A DNA stretch of 64,000 nt. It comes from Humisphaera borealis. Lineage in GTDB: Bacteria; Planctomycetota; Phycisphaerae; Tepidisphaerales; Tepidisphaeraceae. Position 1 is the stretch's first letter. Each line of letters begins with the position of its first letter. Positions 27,919 through 37,730 of this stretch are shown one piece after another. The stretch covers positions 1,054,001-1,118,000 of the forward strand of contig NZ_CP063458.1 in assembly GCF_015169395.1 (NCBI RefSeq). The letters are read 5' to 3'. The notes under the pieces were generated by a model. That model was given only the letters and a program-made list of their open reading frames with translations. It was not told where the DNA came from and did not search any database. The translations under genes and the position numbers were made by a program.

Positions 27919-29163
27919 TTACGCCATGCCCACGCAAGCTTCGTTCGCAGTGGCGTAGAGGTCGAAATCCGGCTCCCCAGTAATCTCCCGAAAGACTTCA
28001 CGAACCTGACGGTGCCCGGTACGGAGCAGGAAATTGCTGTTCGTGCCGAAGCTCTTGTGACCCAGCAGGTAGTAGTCCGATCCCACGCTCGGAACGGTCG
28101 GAGGTCCCTGCAAGGCATTGGTGTGTGAACTCGAATCGACCGACAGGTCGTTCGTGCCCAGAGCCGCTTCGGTAGCGTGGAAATCCGCGTACGCGGGGGT
28201 GACGCCGAGGGGTTCGTGAATCATCTCGTCCGGTCGGAAGCCGACTGCTGCGATCATCTCATCGACATGCCGTTCGACGACCCCATCGCGACCGCTCAGC
28301 CAAGCCGTCAATCCGTGGGACGCATCTAGGCGATCGACGGTGGCGTTTTCATGAACGTCGAGCCAGGCGGGCGGACGGGCCAGTAGTCGAAGGGCGGCTT
28401 CGGCGAGGGCCCGTCGGGCGGGTAGTGGGTCTTCGTCGGCCAGGCTCAGCACTTCGCCCCACCGCCGCACAACCCAGGTGACGCGGGTCATCGGCGATTC
28501 GGCCGCCAGAGTTGCCAGGTGCTGCAGGACGGTCAGTGCGGACGTGCCGGCACCGACCAGCATGGTCCGGCGGTTTTCGAAAGACGCGCGGTCGGCACCC
28601 AGCACATCGGGGACGGTGTACCAGATCGCCGACTTGACTCCCGCTTCGCCCACCGCCGGGACACCGCCCCGCCCTGCCCAGCGGCGATTGCCGTAGGTGC
28701 CCGAGCAATCCAGCACATAGTCGGCGTGGTCGATCTGCTCGATCCCGTAGCGATCGCAGACGAGCAGTCGAAAGCGGCCGCTGCGGCGGCGGTTGCCGGG
28801 CGTTGTGTCGGGCTCTTCATGGCCGACCGCCAGAACGCGAAAGCCGGTGTCGATGCAGCCTTGCAGCAGATCCGACTCGGCCAGGGGAAGCAGGTACTGA
28901 TCGACGAACTCCTGTCCGGTCGGGCAGGCGTTGGAGGCAAACAACGGATCGTTGCCCAGCGTCGCACGCCCCAGCGGCGTCGTGTTCAGATGCCATGGCG
29001 TGAACATTCGCACGAATCCCCACGACGCTACGCTCGCTCCGATGTCCTTGCGTTCGGCGAGCACCACATCAAGCCCGGCGGCTCTGCCGTAGGCGGCCGC
29101 CTCCAGGCCGATCGGGCCGCCTCCAATAATGAAGATCCTCTGACCTGTACCCATGGCAGTCAC
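27919..29163 (-). CDS. FAD/NAD(P)-binding oxidoreductase
   Basis: A 414-residue flavoprotein. The Rossmann motif GGGPIGLEAAAYGRAAGLDV (about 14-33) binds FAD, a second loop MLVGAGTSALTVLQHLATLA (about 202-221) fits a nicotinamide nucleotide site, and VLDCSGTYGNRRW and MIAAVGFRPDE resemble the GD-type motifs of pyridine nucleotide-disulfide oxidoreductase-like proteins. The ending DYYLLGHKSFGTNSNFLL is unusual for thioredoxin reductases, and no CxxC is present. It is cytosolic. The reaction is unknown. It converges with the YjfB-like gene. Confidence 0.85.
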   Translation of the reverse strand: MTAMGTGQRIFIIGGGPIGLEAAAYGRAAGLDVVLAERKDIGASVASWGFVRMFTPWHLNTTPLGRATLGNDPLFASNACPTGQEFVDQYLLPLAESDLLQGCIDTGFRVLAVGHEEPDTTPGNRRRSGRFRLLVCDRYGIEQIDHADYVLDCSGTYGNRRWAGRGGVPAVGEAGVKSAIWYTVPDVLGADRASFENRRTMLVGAGTSALTVLQHLATLAAESPMTRVTWVVRRWGEVLSLADEDPLPARRALAEAALRLLARPPAWLDVHENATVDRLDASHGLTAWLSGRDGVVERHVDEMIAAVGFRPDEMIHEPLGVTPAYADFHATEAALGTNDLSVDSSSHTNALQGPPTVPSVGSDYYLLGHKSFGTNSNFLLRTGHRQVREVFREITGEPDFDLYATANEACVGMA

Positions 29164-29379
29164 CTCGGGATGAGCGATTGGTTATGGGTCTGGACGAGCC
29201 AGAAGGCTTGAAGGGTTTCACCTCGGCCATGTTTCTGAGCCGGAGCCGCTCGGGGAATGCAGCGGCCCGGTGAATCACCGAGGAAGACTCTGTTTTTTAC
29301 CTATCTCGGGCTTAACCGCTGCCAGTTACATGCCGATGTTTCAGTGCGTGGGCCTTACCAGTTCTCAACAGGAGATGAG

Positions 29380-29547
29380 ATGAATCTGACGTCTGTTCTG
29401 AAGCGGATGTGCAATGATGAAAAGGGTGGCGAGGTGCTCGAATACGCGCTGATCGCCGGCCTCATCGTCGTGGCAGCCATCGCTGCGATCAAGGGTGTAG
29501 GGAGCAAGGTTCTGGCCCGCTGGACCTCGCTGAACTCCAGCATGTAA
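29380..29547 (+). CDS. Flp-family type IVb pilin
   Basis: A 55-residue protein, the class II Flp/Fap pilin. The start at 29380 (MNLTSVLKRMCNDEKGG) has AGGAG five bases upstream. The sequence runs from an acidic region through EVLEYALIAGLIVVAAIA, the hydrophobic segment typical of the family with its conserved E-Y just after the cleavage site, to a short tail. No tad or cpa genes are nearby, so the secretion apparatus must be encoded elsewhere. Confidence 0.85.
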   Translation: MNLTSVLKRMCNDEKGGEVLEYALIAGLIVVAAIAAIKGVGSKVLARWTSLNSSM

Positions 29548-29608
29548 AGCGCCGTCGCAGGCTCGATGGGGGTGACACGCGGCCGCTTCCGGCTACACTG
29601 CCCGGACG

Positions 29609-30565
29609 ATGCGCGCCTTGGTCTTCGACAGCCGGCTTTCGTTCCAGCCCCGCCAGTCGGAGCCCCTGCACTCTTTGGGCGACAGCCTCATCCGCGTCCG
29701 ACAGGCCGGCATCTGCTCGACCGACCTCGAGATCACACGCGGCTACATGGGTTACAAGGGGATCTTGGGTCACGAGTTCGTCGGGGACGTGGTCGATTCC
29801 GCCGACCGGCAGTTGATCGGCAAGCGGGTCGTCGGCGAGATCAACGTGGTTTGCGGCCGCTGTGACCTTTGTCTTTCCGGATTGAGCACCCATTGCAGAA
29901 ACCGATCGGTACTGGGCATTCTGAACCACGACGGGGCGTTCGCCGACTACGTGCGACTTCCCTCGGCGAATCTGCACGTCCTGCCTGATACCGTTGACGA
30001 CGATCAGGCTGTTTTCGTCGAACCGCTCGCCGCCGCCTACCAGGTGGTCAAACAAATCAAGCTCGACAGCAACAAGTGGGTCACCGTTCTGGGCGACGGC
30101 CGGCTCGGACTGCTGGTCGCACAGGCCCTTCGGGAGACCGGGGCGCCGGTGCGTGTCATCGGCAAGCACCCTGACAAGCTGGCACTGTGTGAAAAGTGGT
30201 CGATCCGAAGCCGCCCGCTGGCGGACATCGTCCCTCGTCACGACCAGGACGTGGTCGTCGACTGCACCGGGTCTGCCGGCGGATTCGAGCTGGCCATGCA
30301 GATGGTCCGCCCGCGGGGGACCATCGTGCTCAAGAGCACTGTCGCGCAGGGCAAGCCGCTGAATCTTGCGCCACTGGTGATCGACGAAGTGAATGTCGTC
30401 GGCAGCCGCTGTGGACCGTTTCGCGAGGCGATTCGCGCCCTCGGCGAGAAGCGAATCGACGTCGCGAGCCTGATTCATCGGCGAATGAAACTCGATCAGG
30501 GCGTCGCCGCGATGGAGTTAGCCGGTCGACCGGGTGTTCTGAAGGTGCTGTTGTCCATGGACTGA
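29609..30565 (+). CDS. Zinc-dependent alcohol dehydrogenase family (MDR) protein
   Basis: A 318-residue medium-chain dehydrogenase. Likely catalytic zinc ligands are C36 in AGICSTDLE and H55/E56 in LGHEFVGDV. The structural-zinc lobe carries four Cys (C82, C85, C88, C96). The NAD(P)-binding domain has VTVLGDGRLGLLVAQAL. The protein is shorter than the usual 340-380 residues, but no domain seems to be missing, so it belongs to a compact subgroup near threonine or sorbitol dehydrogenases. Substrate unknown. It lies in a head-to-tail run with the Flp pilin before and the lipoprotein after. Confidence 0.88.
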   Translation: MRALVFDSRLSFQPRQSEPLHSLGDSLIRVRQAGICSTDLEITRGYMGYKGILGHEFVGDVVDSADRQLIGKRVVGEINVVCGRCDLCLSGLSTHCRNRSVLGILNHDGAFADYVRLPSANLHVLPDTVDDDQAVFVEPLAAAYQVVKQIKLDSNKWVTVLGDGRLGLLVAQALRETGAPVRVIGKHPDKLALCEKWSIRSRPLADIVPRHDQDVVVDCTGSAGGFELAMQMVRPRGTIVLKSTVAQGKPLNLAPLVIDEVNVVGSRCGPFREAIRALGEKRIDVASLIHRRMKLDQGVAAMELAGRPGVLKVLLSMD

Positions 30566-30672
30566 GGCAGGCAATCTTCGGAGCTTTGGTGGTCGACAGT
30601 TGGCCCGATGCTTGCGACTGGCGACAATGGTGCGGGTTGCAACGTCAGTTTTCGTCCGGGAGAGTGCCGCAA

Positions 30673-32490
30673 ATGACCGAACTTGCCCCGATCGCAGCAG
30701 CCTGGGTTCGCCGTCTGGCCTCGGCTTCGATTGCTCTTTCTGTGTTGTTTCATGTCGGTTGTACATCACTTCCGGGCTCGAGCCAGTGTGACACCCCGCA
30801 GTGGGACCCTCCCGCAGCAGAACTCAGACGGCTCGTGCCGCGTGGAGACAGCAGCAATGCGCTGATGGTGGTCATTCCGTTCGGCCCGAAAGGTCTGACC
30901 TGCAACCCCCGCGCGGTCGCCGGCCTGGAAGCGATGGTCCGCGATGGTGGATACACGGACGTTTACGTGCTTTGCCCCGGGTGGCATGACGGATGGCAGT
31001 CCGCCATCGGTTGGATGGATGCCTTTGCCGCCGGTTACGAGCGCGCCCGGACCTGGGCCGGAGACGCCACGACCCGGCCCGCGGCCTACAAACCACTTTA
31101 TGTCGGCGTCGTCTGGCCCGGTGAAGTCTTTAACCGAGCCTATCCCGCGTTCGGCAGCGAGGCGCGGCGATCGCCAATGCGGCCGGACGTGGATCGTTCA
31201 GCGATGCTGAGCGTGCTGACGACGGACCCCAGCGAAGAGTCCGTTCAGCGGCTGATCCAGGCGCTGCGCGATCGAGGGCATGACCTGCGGGCGACGCGCC
31301 TCGAGAAGATGCTGGCCAGCCCGCTCGGCCCCACCCCGCCGGAGCAGATCGACCTTGCCGACTGTCTTTTGCCGCTGTTCGGCCCGGAGGACGAGCCGTC
31401 GGTGCCTGGTTTGCGTTACGCCGTCACTGCCGGAAGTCCGCCGGTGAGGCGGACGGTCGAAGCGAGCCGTTTCGGCCTGATCGGCATCTCGGCGACGCCG
31501 TTGCCACCGATGTCGGCGATCGAACTGCTGGAGGTCTGGAAAGATGCGCTTCGGACCGTTGCGGTCACCGTGAAACGCCCGACCACCGACGGTACTGCGG
31601 CGAAGGACAATGCCGCGGAGTACGGACTGAATGTCCTGGAGCTGCGCCGGTGGGCGATCCGGTCCGCGGATTTAAGGGTCATCAACGATCGGGCCTACCG
31701 GTTGGGGCGGTCGGGCCTGCGTGACCTGATGGACCGGGTTCGGCTCACGAACGGACCGCGCGTACACGTCGTGGCGCATTCGTTCGGCGCCGGGGCGGCG
31801 CTGGCGGCACTAACGCCGGCCGCGGACGAAGCGGCAGGTACGCCGGAGCGGGCATCAGCACCGTCGGCGACCTGGCCATCAACGGCCCCCGCCGTCAGCC
31901 CCGATGCCGTCGTCGGGCCCGCGCCGCGGCTTGTGGATTCGCTCTTGCTGCTGAGTCCATTGGTCAACCACTGGGCTATGGGCGGAGCGCCGCCGATCGA
32001 TTCGGCCGTGCCGCCGAAATTGCAGAGTGCCGCGGCACCCGGCGCGTTTCACTCGATCGCGACCGGACGCATGGTTCGGTCGGTCGTAGTCGTCTACAGC
32101 TCGCGGGACTGGTTCGCGACTTCCTATGCGCCATTGGCGACGCGACGCCCGACGTTCGAGGGCATGGCGTCGGCGGACAGCTGGTCTGGCCCGGGCAATG
32201 GCTTTGCGACGATGGGCGGCGTCGGACCCAACGGCATCGATCCGCCTCCGTATCGCGAGGGTCTGATCGCTCCCGGTGCCGGACCGCAGGCCACACTCCG
32301 ATACAACTTCCCTGGCTCCTCAGCGACAGTGGTCGCGATCGACGCGTCGGCATCGCTCACCAATCATGGCGAAGCGAATGATCGCACCATCTGGTGGCTC
32401 TTTGCCAATCAGGTTGAAGCGAGTAGATCGCCCCGGCTCGGTGCTCAAACGCCGCCGGGCGTCAATCCCCGCGCCCAAGTTTCACCTTGA
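30673..32490 (+). CDS. Alpha/beta-hydrolase-like lipoprotein
   Basis: A 605-residue protein. The start at 30673 is the first in-frame ATG that gives an export signal; residues 20-30 (LSVLFHVGC) form a fair lipobox ending in the Cys that would be acylated. An alpha/beta hydrolase segment lies in the middle: HVVAHSFGAGAALAAL contains the nucleophile elbow (G/A-H-S-F-G), the Ser being the likely nucleophile. No clear Asp-His pair could be assigned. The rest has low-complexity linkers rich in Ala and Pro. Its 3' end overlaps the protease gene by 29 bp on the other strand. Confidence 0.7.
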   Translation: MTELAPIAAAWVRRLASASIALSVLFHVGCTSLPGSSQCDTPQWDPPAAELRRLVPRGDSSNALMVVIPFGPKGLTCNPRAVAGLEAMVRDGGYTDVYVLCPGWHDGWQSAIGWMDAFAAGYERARTWAGDATTRPAAYKPLYVGVVWPGEVFNRAYPAFGSEARRSPMRPDVDRSAMLSVLTTDPSEESVQRLIQALRDRGHDLRATRLEKMLASPLGPTPPEQIDLADCLLPLFGPEDEPSVPGLRYAVTAGSPPVRRTVEASRFGLIGISATPLPPMSAIELLEVWKDALRTVAVTVKRPTTDGTAAKDNAAEYGLNVLELRRWAIRSADLRVINDRAYRLGRSGLRDLMDRVRLTNGPRVHVVAHSFGAGAALAALTPAADEAAGTPERASAPSATWPSTAPAVSPDAVVGPAPRLVDSLLLLSPLVNHWAMGGAPPIDSAVPPKLQSAAAPGAFHSIATGRMVRSVVVVYSSRDWFATSYAPLATRRPTFEGMASADSWSGPGNGFATMGGVGPNGIDPPPYREGLIAPGAGPQATLRYNFPGSSATVVAIDASASLTNHGEANDRTIWWLFANQVEASRSPRLGAQTPPGVNPRAQVSP

Positions 32491-33673
32491 TCGTTTCGAT
32501 CTTGCCGTCGCGAAGCACCTCCAGTTCGATCGAGTCATCGGGGCGGAACTTCTGAAGCCCGGAGTAGACGTCGTCCGGCGTTCGCACCCGTCGACCACCC
32601 GCCTTCTGGATCACATCGCCGATCGTGATCTGGCCGTTCTCGTCCTGCGCCGCGCCGCGCAGGCCGGCGGCTTCGGCCCCGCTGCCGGGAGTGACACCCA
32701 GCACAAACGCGCCCTCTTTGCCCGTGCGCTTGGCGAGCAGTTCATTCACCCTGGCATCCATCGCGACGCCGAGCACCGGCGGTGTGTACTTGCCGGTAAG
32801 AATGATTTCCTCGACGACCCGCTTGACCGTATCGATCGGGACGGCAAACCCGATCCCAGCGCTTGACCCTGTAGGACTGTAGATCGCCGTGTTCACGCCG
32901 ATGAGCCTGTTGGAGCTGTCGAGCAGCGGGCCGCCGGAGTTGCCGGGATTGATCGCCGCGTCGGTCTGGATGACTTCTTCGATCGGACGGCCCGTCGGGC
33001 TCTGGATCGTGCGGCCCAGCGCCGACACGATACCGGTGGTCAACGTCTGATCGAGGCCGAACGGGTTTCCGATCGCGAAGACCTTTTGACCGACCTGCAG
33101 ATCATGGCTCGTGCCGACACGGATGGGCGGCAACTTGGCCGCCGGCGCATCAATGCTCAGCACTGCCACGTCATGGAGTGCCGAGACGCCGACCAGCTTC
33201 GCCGTGTAGGTGCCGTGATCCGACAGCGTGACCTTTGCGCCGTTGGCGCGTTGAACGACGTGATAGTTGGTGACGATGTGGCCGGCGCTGTCCCAGACGA
33301 ATCCCGAGCCGCTGCCGGCCGGAATCTCCATCACGTTACGCGTCCGGAAGTCCATCCGCTGTTGCAGCGTCGTGATGTAGACGACCGAAGGACTTGCGGC
33401 TTTGAACAGGTCGATGGTGGACCGCTCGTCGGCGGCAAGTTCGCCGGCGGGGGTGACCTTCCGCGATTCGACCGCCGGCGGGCGATCGGGTGACGTCAGA
33501 CGCCAGATCACGCTGGTCACCATCACACTCAGGAACGCCACGATCGCCAGCAGCGGCAGGATGGACCGCCGCGGCTCTCGAAAGCGCGTAGAGGTCGGGC
33601 CAGCAACAGGAACAGGGCGGCCGGTGGCGGACGGGTAAACGAAGAACTCCGGGGCATCGGGCTCGCGGCTCAT
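32462..33673 (-). CDS. DegP/HtrA-type serine protease with PDZ domain
   Basis: A 403-residue membrane-anchored protease that cleaves or refolds damaged envelope proteins. A single membrane segment (about 38-58) anchors it. The chymotrypsin-fold domain has the triad H138 (TNYHVV), D168 (HDVAVLS) and S246 (INPGNSGGPLL). One PDZ domain follows (from about 305, GVAMDARVNELLAKRT, to the end). One PDZ and an N-terminal anchor make it DegS-like rather than DegP. The overlap with the lipoprotein gene at the 3' end is 29 bp, a convergent arrangement. Confidence 0.93.
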   Translation of the reverse strand: MSREPDAPEFFVYPSATGRPVPVAGPTSTRFREPRRSILPLLAIVAFLSVMVTSVIWRLTSPDRPPAVESRKVTPAGELAADERSTIDLFKAASPSVVYITTLQQRMDFRTRNVMEIPAGSGSGFVWDSAGHIVTNYHVVQRANGAKVTLSDHGTYTAKLVGVSALHDVAVLSIDAPAAKLPPIRVGTSHDLQVGQKVFAIGNPFGLDQTLTTGIVSALGRTIQSPTGRPIEEVIQTDAAINPGNSGGPLLDSSNRLIGVNTAIYSPTGSSAGIGFAVPIDTVKRVVEEIILTGKYTPPVLGVAMDARVNELLAKRTGKEGAFVLGVTPGSGAEAAGLRGAAQDENGQITIGDVIQKAGGRRVRTPDDVYSGLQKFRPDDSIELEVLRDGKIETIKVKLGRGD

Positions 33674-33797
33674 ATCCGAAGTTTAGCACCGCAACGGGCT
33701 TGTCGGCACGCGCCCGGCGCGTTGCGCCCGAAACCCTGAGTCGCGGCGGATCCCGCCGGCGCGTCGTAAGCGGCGGCGGATCGCCTAAGATGCCGCC

Positions 33798-35039
33798 ATG
33801 ACGATCACCCTGATCATTCTTGGTCTGATCGCGCTGGTCTGGATCGGCTTGTACCTGAGTCCCGTTCACCGTTCGACCTTTACCGAGCCCCTTGACGCAG
33901 ACGCGGGCGAAGGGGCGTTGGACGGTACGCAGCCTCCGGTGACGCTGATCGCCCCGGCGCGAAACGAGTCGGCCGTTCTGCCGCGGACCGTGCCGACCTA
34001 TTGCCGTCAGGAATACACCCGTCTCCGCGTGTTGATCGTCGATGATCAGAGCGACGACACCACGCCTACCGTGCTGACAGAACTTTCGCGCGTGCACCCG
34101 GAGCTCATCCACATGCGGACAACGGAGCGGCCTGCCGGCTGGATGGGCAAATCCTGGGCGGTGGCGTCGGGGGTGACGTTCGCGCGGGGCCTGCCGTCGG
34201 TCGCGTTGGACACAACGCCCGAGCAGGCGGCCGAGGAAATCTACTGCTTCACCGACGCCGACTGCGCTTTCCATCCCCGCGCGCTCGCGACGGCTGTGCG
34301 AGTCATGCGGGAGCAGAACGCGGACATGCTTAGCGTGCTGCCACACATGGTGCTGGGACACTGGAGCGAGAAAATCGGACTACCCGCGCTGCTGACGACG
34401 CTCGGAATGGTGTTCCCCCTCGGCAGCGTGAACAACCCGGCCAGCTCCATCGCGCTGGCGGCCGGGGGATTCATCCTGATTCGCAGATCCGCGTACGAGA
34501 AAGTCGGCGGGCACGAATCGGTGCGGTCGCACATTGTGGAAGACGTGCAGCTGGCGCGACGGGCCAAGTCCATGGGCGTGCGGCTTCACACCCGGCTGAC
34601 CCGGAACCTCGTGACCACCCACATGTATGAAGACTGGAACGACCTCTGGGAAGGTCTGGCGAAGAACGCCTACGCGGGCATGGACTATCAGCCTCGTAAG
34701 TTCTGGGTCGGACTAATCGTGGGCATGATGGTGGCGGTGTTGCCGCCGGTATATATGGTCGCGACGCTGATATGGGTCATCGCCGCTCCGTCGCCCGCGG
34801 GCTGGACGGCGTTGGCGCTGTCCGCGGCGATCGTCGCGGCACAGGCGGCGATTCACGCCCGCACCATCCGCCACATGGGATTGCCGCTCTACCACGCGGT
34901 GCTGATGCCGGTGAGCATTGCGCTTTACCAGGCGATCGCGGCTTCGTCGGCGTTCCAGTACCACTATCGCGGTGGCAACCTCTGGAAGGGCCGTCGCGTC
35001 GGCGGGCCGGCCGTTACCGAGCCCCAGCCCCCCGGTTGA
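33798..35039 (+). CDS. Glycosyltransferase family 2, HpnB-like
   Basis: A 413-residue membrane glycosyltransferase. An N-terminal helix leads into a GT-A fold with VTLIAPARNESAVL, RVLIVDDQSDD, and the metal-binding region CFTDADC. GWMGKSWAVASG resembles the W-x-GK-W pattern of the hopene-associated glycosyltransferase HpnB and of related carotenoid or sterol-type transferases. The sequence VEDVQLARRAKS stands in the place of the Q-x-x-R-W type motif. Two or three membrane segments end the protein. Donor and acceptor are unknown; the HpnB name is by resemblance only and no hpn genes are adjacent. Confidence 0.75.
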   Translation: MTITLIILGLIALVWIGLYLSPVHRSTFTEPLDADAGEGALDGTQPPVTLIAPARNESAVLPRTVPTYCRQEYTRLRVLIVDDQSDDTTPTVLTELSRVHPELIHMRTTERPAGWMGKSWAVASGVTFARGLPSVALDTTPEQAAEEIYCFTDADCAFHPRALATAVRVMREQNADMLSVLPHMVLGHWSEKIGLPALLTTLGMVFPLGSVNNPASSIALAAGGFILIRRSAYEKVGGHESVRSHIVEDVQLARRAKSMGVRLHTRLTRNLVTTHMYEDWNDLWEGLAKNAYAGMDYQPRKFWVGLIVGMMVAVLPPVYMVATLIWVIAAPSPAGWTALALSAAIVAAQAAIHARTIRHMGLPLYHAVLMPVSIALYQAIAASSAFQYHYRGGNLWKGRRVGGPAVTEPQPPG

Positions 35040-35063
35040 GCGACTGGGTCTGATCGACGGTCC

Positions 35064-35519
35064 TTACGCGGCCTTTTCCAGCGGGGCTTCGGGCACGTTC
35101 TCGAGCGTGACTTCGCGCGGCATCACCTTGCGATAGCCGAGCTGCCGCAGCACTTCGAGAATCTCCGTCCAGGTCGGATAGAGCTTCTTGTTGACCTTCT
35201 TGTACGCTTCGACGGCCATCACGAACTCGAACTGGTCACTGTGCATCTCGCCCTCCTCGGCGCTACGACGGTCATCACTACGACGAATCCCCGCGCCGCG
35301 ACGGCGTTCCAGGCCGGTCTCGTCGCGACGGCTCTTCACCCGCCGCTCAGGGCCGGTATAGCCCGCTTCATCACGCGACTTCTGACGCCGGTCGAGGCCC
35401 GTACGCCGGTCCACCTCGCTCTGGCGTCGTTCGGTTTCCCCCGCCGCCTTGAGCGGTTCGACCACAAGGTCGGTTTGGGGATCGACCATCGACAACTTAT
35501 CTGCTGATTCCTGGCTCAT
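35064..35519 (-). CDS. Arg/Asp-rich hypothetical protein
   Basis: A 151-residue protein starting MSQESADKLSMVDPQTDLVV, with AGGAG upstream of the ATG at 35519. The central part is a run of charged units of the form (G/D)-x-E/D-R-R (VDRRTGLDRRQK, TGPERRVKSRR, TGLERRRGAG). The C-terminal 50 residues (FEFVMAVEAYKKVNKKLYPT) look like a small folded helix-rich domain ending LGYRKVMPREVTLEN. The charged stretch suggests nucleic-acid or acidic-surface contacts, but that is inference. It is a convergent neighbour of the glycosyltransferase. A family name is not known to me. Confidence 0.65.
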   Translation of the reverse strand: MSQESADKLSMVDPQTDLVVEPLKAAGETERRQSEVDRRTGLDRRQKSRDEAGYTGPERRVKSRRDETGLERRRGAGIRRSDDRRSAEEGEMHSDQFEFVMAVEAYKKVNKKLYPTWTEILEVLRQLGYRKVMPREVTLENVPEAPLEKAA

Positions 35520-35753
35520 GGCATTTCTCCTGAACGGGCTCCAACATCGCTCCGTTAAGCTCCACAAGCATCATCGAGTGCATTGGCCGACCGCTTTAGC
35601 GCCAGGTCGTATAAAACCGGGAACCCCTGTACTGACGTAAAATCGAGTCCGATAAAACTGGCGGTGCTCACCCACGCCGCGGTCGTCGGGTCGCTGGCAT
35701 CACTGCAATCGCATTAAACGGCGCAGTGTCCGCGCCGCTCGAAGGCACCGCTG

Positions 35754-37730
35754 CTATTCGCGAGGCGTGCTGACCATCGGAAGGATGCTCGCCGGGCCGT
35801 TGCGGCCTGGCGGAATGACATCCTGCTGGATGGCGCTGGCGGACCGGTTCTGCTCCGTCGGCCGAAGCAGCGTGATCTTTCGACCGGTGTGCTCGGCAAC
35901 GTAGATGTAGCCCGTCGCCGGCGAGACGCACAGGTCGACCGGATCGTGAAAGTGCGTGAAGCCGTCCAGGTTGGTGACGAAGTGGCGAATGTCGCCGTCG
36001 TCGCCGGGTGTCAGAGCGATGATGTCTTTGCCGCCGGAGAACCGCACGACGAGCACTTTGCCCCGCAGCGCCGGAAACGCCTGGCCGCGGTACTCGGTCA
36101 TGCCGCACGGCGAAAGGTTCTTGCCGAAGTCGAACGAAGGGAATCGGTAGTTGCGGTCGGGCACGACGCCGACGGGATACTCCGCCACCTCGCAGGCATC
36201 GATGGCTGCGGTGGGATTGCCGCCGTTCATCACGAACTCGGCACGCAGTGGGTTGGGGTGCCCGTAGTAGCCGCCTGATTCCAGGCGCAGCAGGTAGTCG
36301 TTCTGGGTGCCGACCTCCTTGAGGCCGGGAACGGTCGGGCCGTCATAGCCGCCCGCGGCGGCCTGATCGAATCGTCGCACGTCGCTGGGTCCGCCGGCGG
36401 GCGTGTTGCCGCCGCGGGCAGAGCCGTTGAGCGTGGCATAGAACCGCCCGTTGCTATGGAACAGCAGGTCGTAACAGTTGCGGGTTCCCGTGGCGACGAT
36501 CGTCAACGGAGCGCCGTCGGCGAACGGATCGTAGTTCACTTCCGCGCCTGCGGTTTGCGAGTTCAGCGGGAGCGACGACAGACGCTTCATGTCGAGTCGC
36601 ATCACGCATGCCGTCAGCAAGCGCTCCGGACGGTATCCCCATTCGTGGTCGGCTTCACCCATCGCCGTGTTGCTGGCCTGCGCGAAGTACATCGCGCCGT
36701 CCGGACCGAAACTGATCTGCCCCGTCGTGTGATCGTGCCGCGCCCTGGGCAGGCCGACGACGATGTCCTGATAGTTCTCGAGGTTCGGGCCCGACAGGCG
36801 GCTGATTTTGCCGCTCCAGTCGGGGATGACCTTCTTGCTCATGCCGTGAGGCGTACCGGCCTTGCTGCGGACGTTGTCCCCTTCGGGCATCCGATCGAAC
36901 GGGAATGTGCCGTGAGCGACATAGATGATCGGGTTGTCGCGCGTGGCGGCGGGGTCGAACGTCAGGCCCGTCATGATGCGCGGGCCCTGATTGGCCGCCA
37001 GCACGGTCGTGATGACCTTCGGAGCCGACAGCGACCCGTCTGCTGCGACATCAAATCGCACCACCTGACCTGCGATCGTGCTCGCGTAGAGCCGTTCGTC
37101 CGGCCCAAAAGCAAGCCCCGTATACCAGTTGCCCGCCGAGAGCGGCTGTTCCACCTTCACGGCTGCGGCTGGGAACTCGCTGTAAACCGTGCCCGCAGCG
37201 GTCGAGAACGTGGTGCTGTGCTGCTCGAACGACGCGCCTCCCGTATCTTTCAAGGCAGGCAGCACTTCGAACGTGTAGAGTGCGTTGAGTTCCAGCGGCT
37301 TGAGCGGACGGAGCACAATCGCATCTCCCCCGCCGCTCGTATTGACCAGCGCAGGGACCTTCTCGCGTGCGTTGCCCTTTAGAAGCATCACGCCGTTTTC
37401 CAGCGTCTTACGGTCGATGACCTTCCCCTTGTTGGGAAGCCTGACGTCGGCGGCGATGAAGGCGTCCGGCGGCACGCCTCCGGTCATGTCTGCCGGGCGC
37501 ACCGCGACGACCGTCGGCTTGCTAAGATAGACCGGACTTTCCGGGAAGATCACCCGGAGCATTGCAGTTTTGTATCCACGCCCCTTGGCCCAGACGGCGG
37601 CACTTACTCCGACCGCCAGGAGCAGCAGAACCACGCCCAGGCGAAGCCAGCGGGACGACCGTCGACACGACTGTGTCCCCCGCTGCGCGTAGTCGGGGTG
37701 ATGGACCGAGGTTGCCTTGTTGTCTTTCAT
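35754..37730 (-). CDS. Membrane-anchored Ig-like / sorbosone-dehydrogenase-like protein
   Basis: A 658-residue protein with a membrane segment at about 27-49 (WLRLGVVLLLLAVGVSAAVW). Next comes an Ig-like module of the Big_5 type (YLSKPTVVAVRPADMTGGVP to LNALYTFEV). From about residue 185 the beta-propeller resembles PQQ-dependent sugar dehydrogenases: WYTGLAFGPDERLYAST, GLTFDPAATRDNPIIYVAHG, HDHTTGQISFGPDGAMYFAQ, SPATGYIYVAEHTGRKI. No haem motif occurs. It is likely periplasmic and may bind sugars or PQQ. It is similar in kind to the propeller part of the protein at 11.3-13.8 kb. Confidence 0.75.
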   Translation of the reverse strand: MKDNKATSVHHPDYAQRGTQSCRRSSRWLRLGVVLLLLAVGVSAAVWAKGRGYKTAMLRVIFPESPVYLSKPTVVAVRPADMTGGVPPDAFIAADVRLPNKGKVIDRKTLENGVMLLKGNAREKVPALVNTSGGGDAIVLRPLKPLELNALYTFEVLPALKDTGGASFEQHSTTFSTAAGTVYSEFPAAAVKVEQPLSAGNWYTGLAFGPDERLYASTIAGQVVRFDVAADGSLSAPKVITTVLAANQGPRIMTGLTFDPAATRDNPIIYVAHGTFPFDRMPEGDNVRSKAGTPHGMSKKVIPDWSGKISRLSGPNLENYQDIVVGLPRARHDHTTGQISFGPDGAMYFAQASNTAMGEADHEWGYRPERLLTACVMRLDMKRLSSLPLNSQTAGAEVNYDPFADGAPLTIVATGTRNCYDLLFHSNGRFYATLNGSARGGNTPAGGPSDVRRFDQAAAGGYDGPTVPGLKEVGTQNDYLLRLESGGYYGHPNPLRAEFVMNGGNPTAAIDACEVAEYPVGVVPDRNYRFPSFDFGKNLSPCGMTEYRGQAFPALRGKVLVVRFSGGKDIIALTPGDDGDIRHFVTNLDGFTHFHDPVDLCVSPATGYIYVAEHTGRKITLLRPTEQNRSASAIQQDVIPPGRNGPASILPMVSTPRE

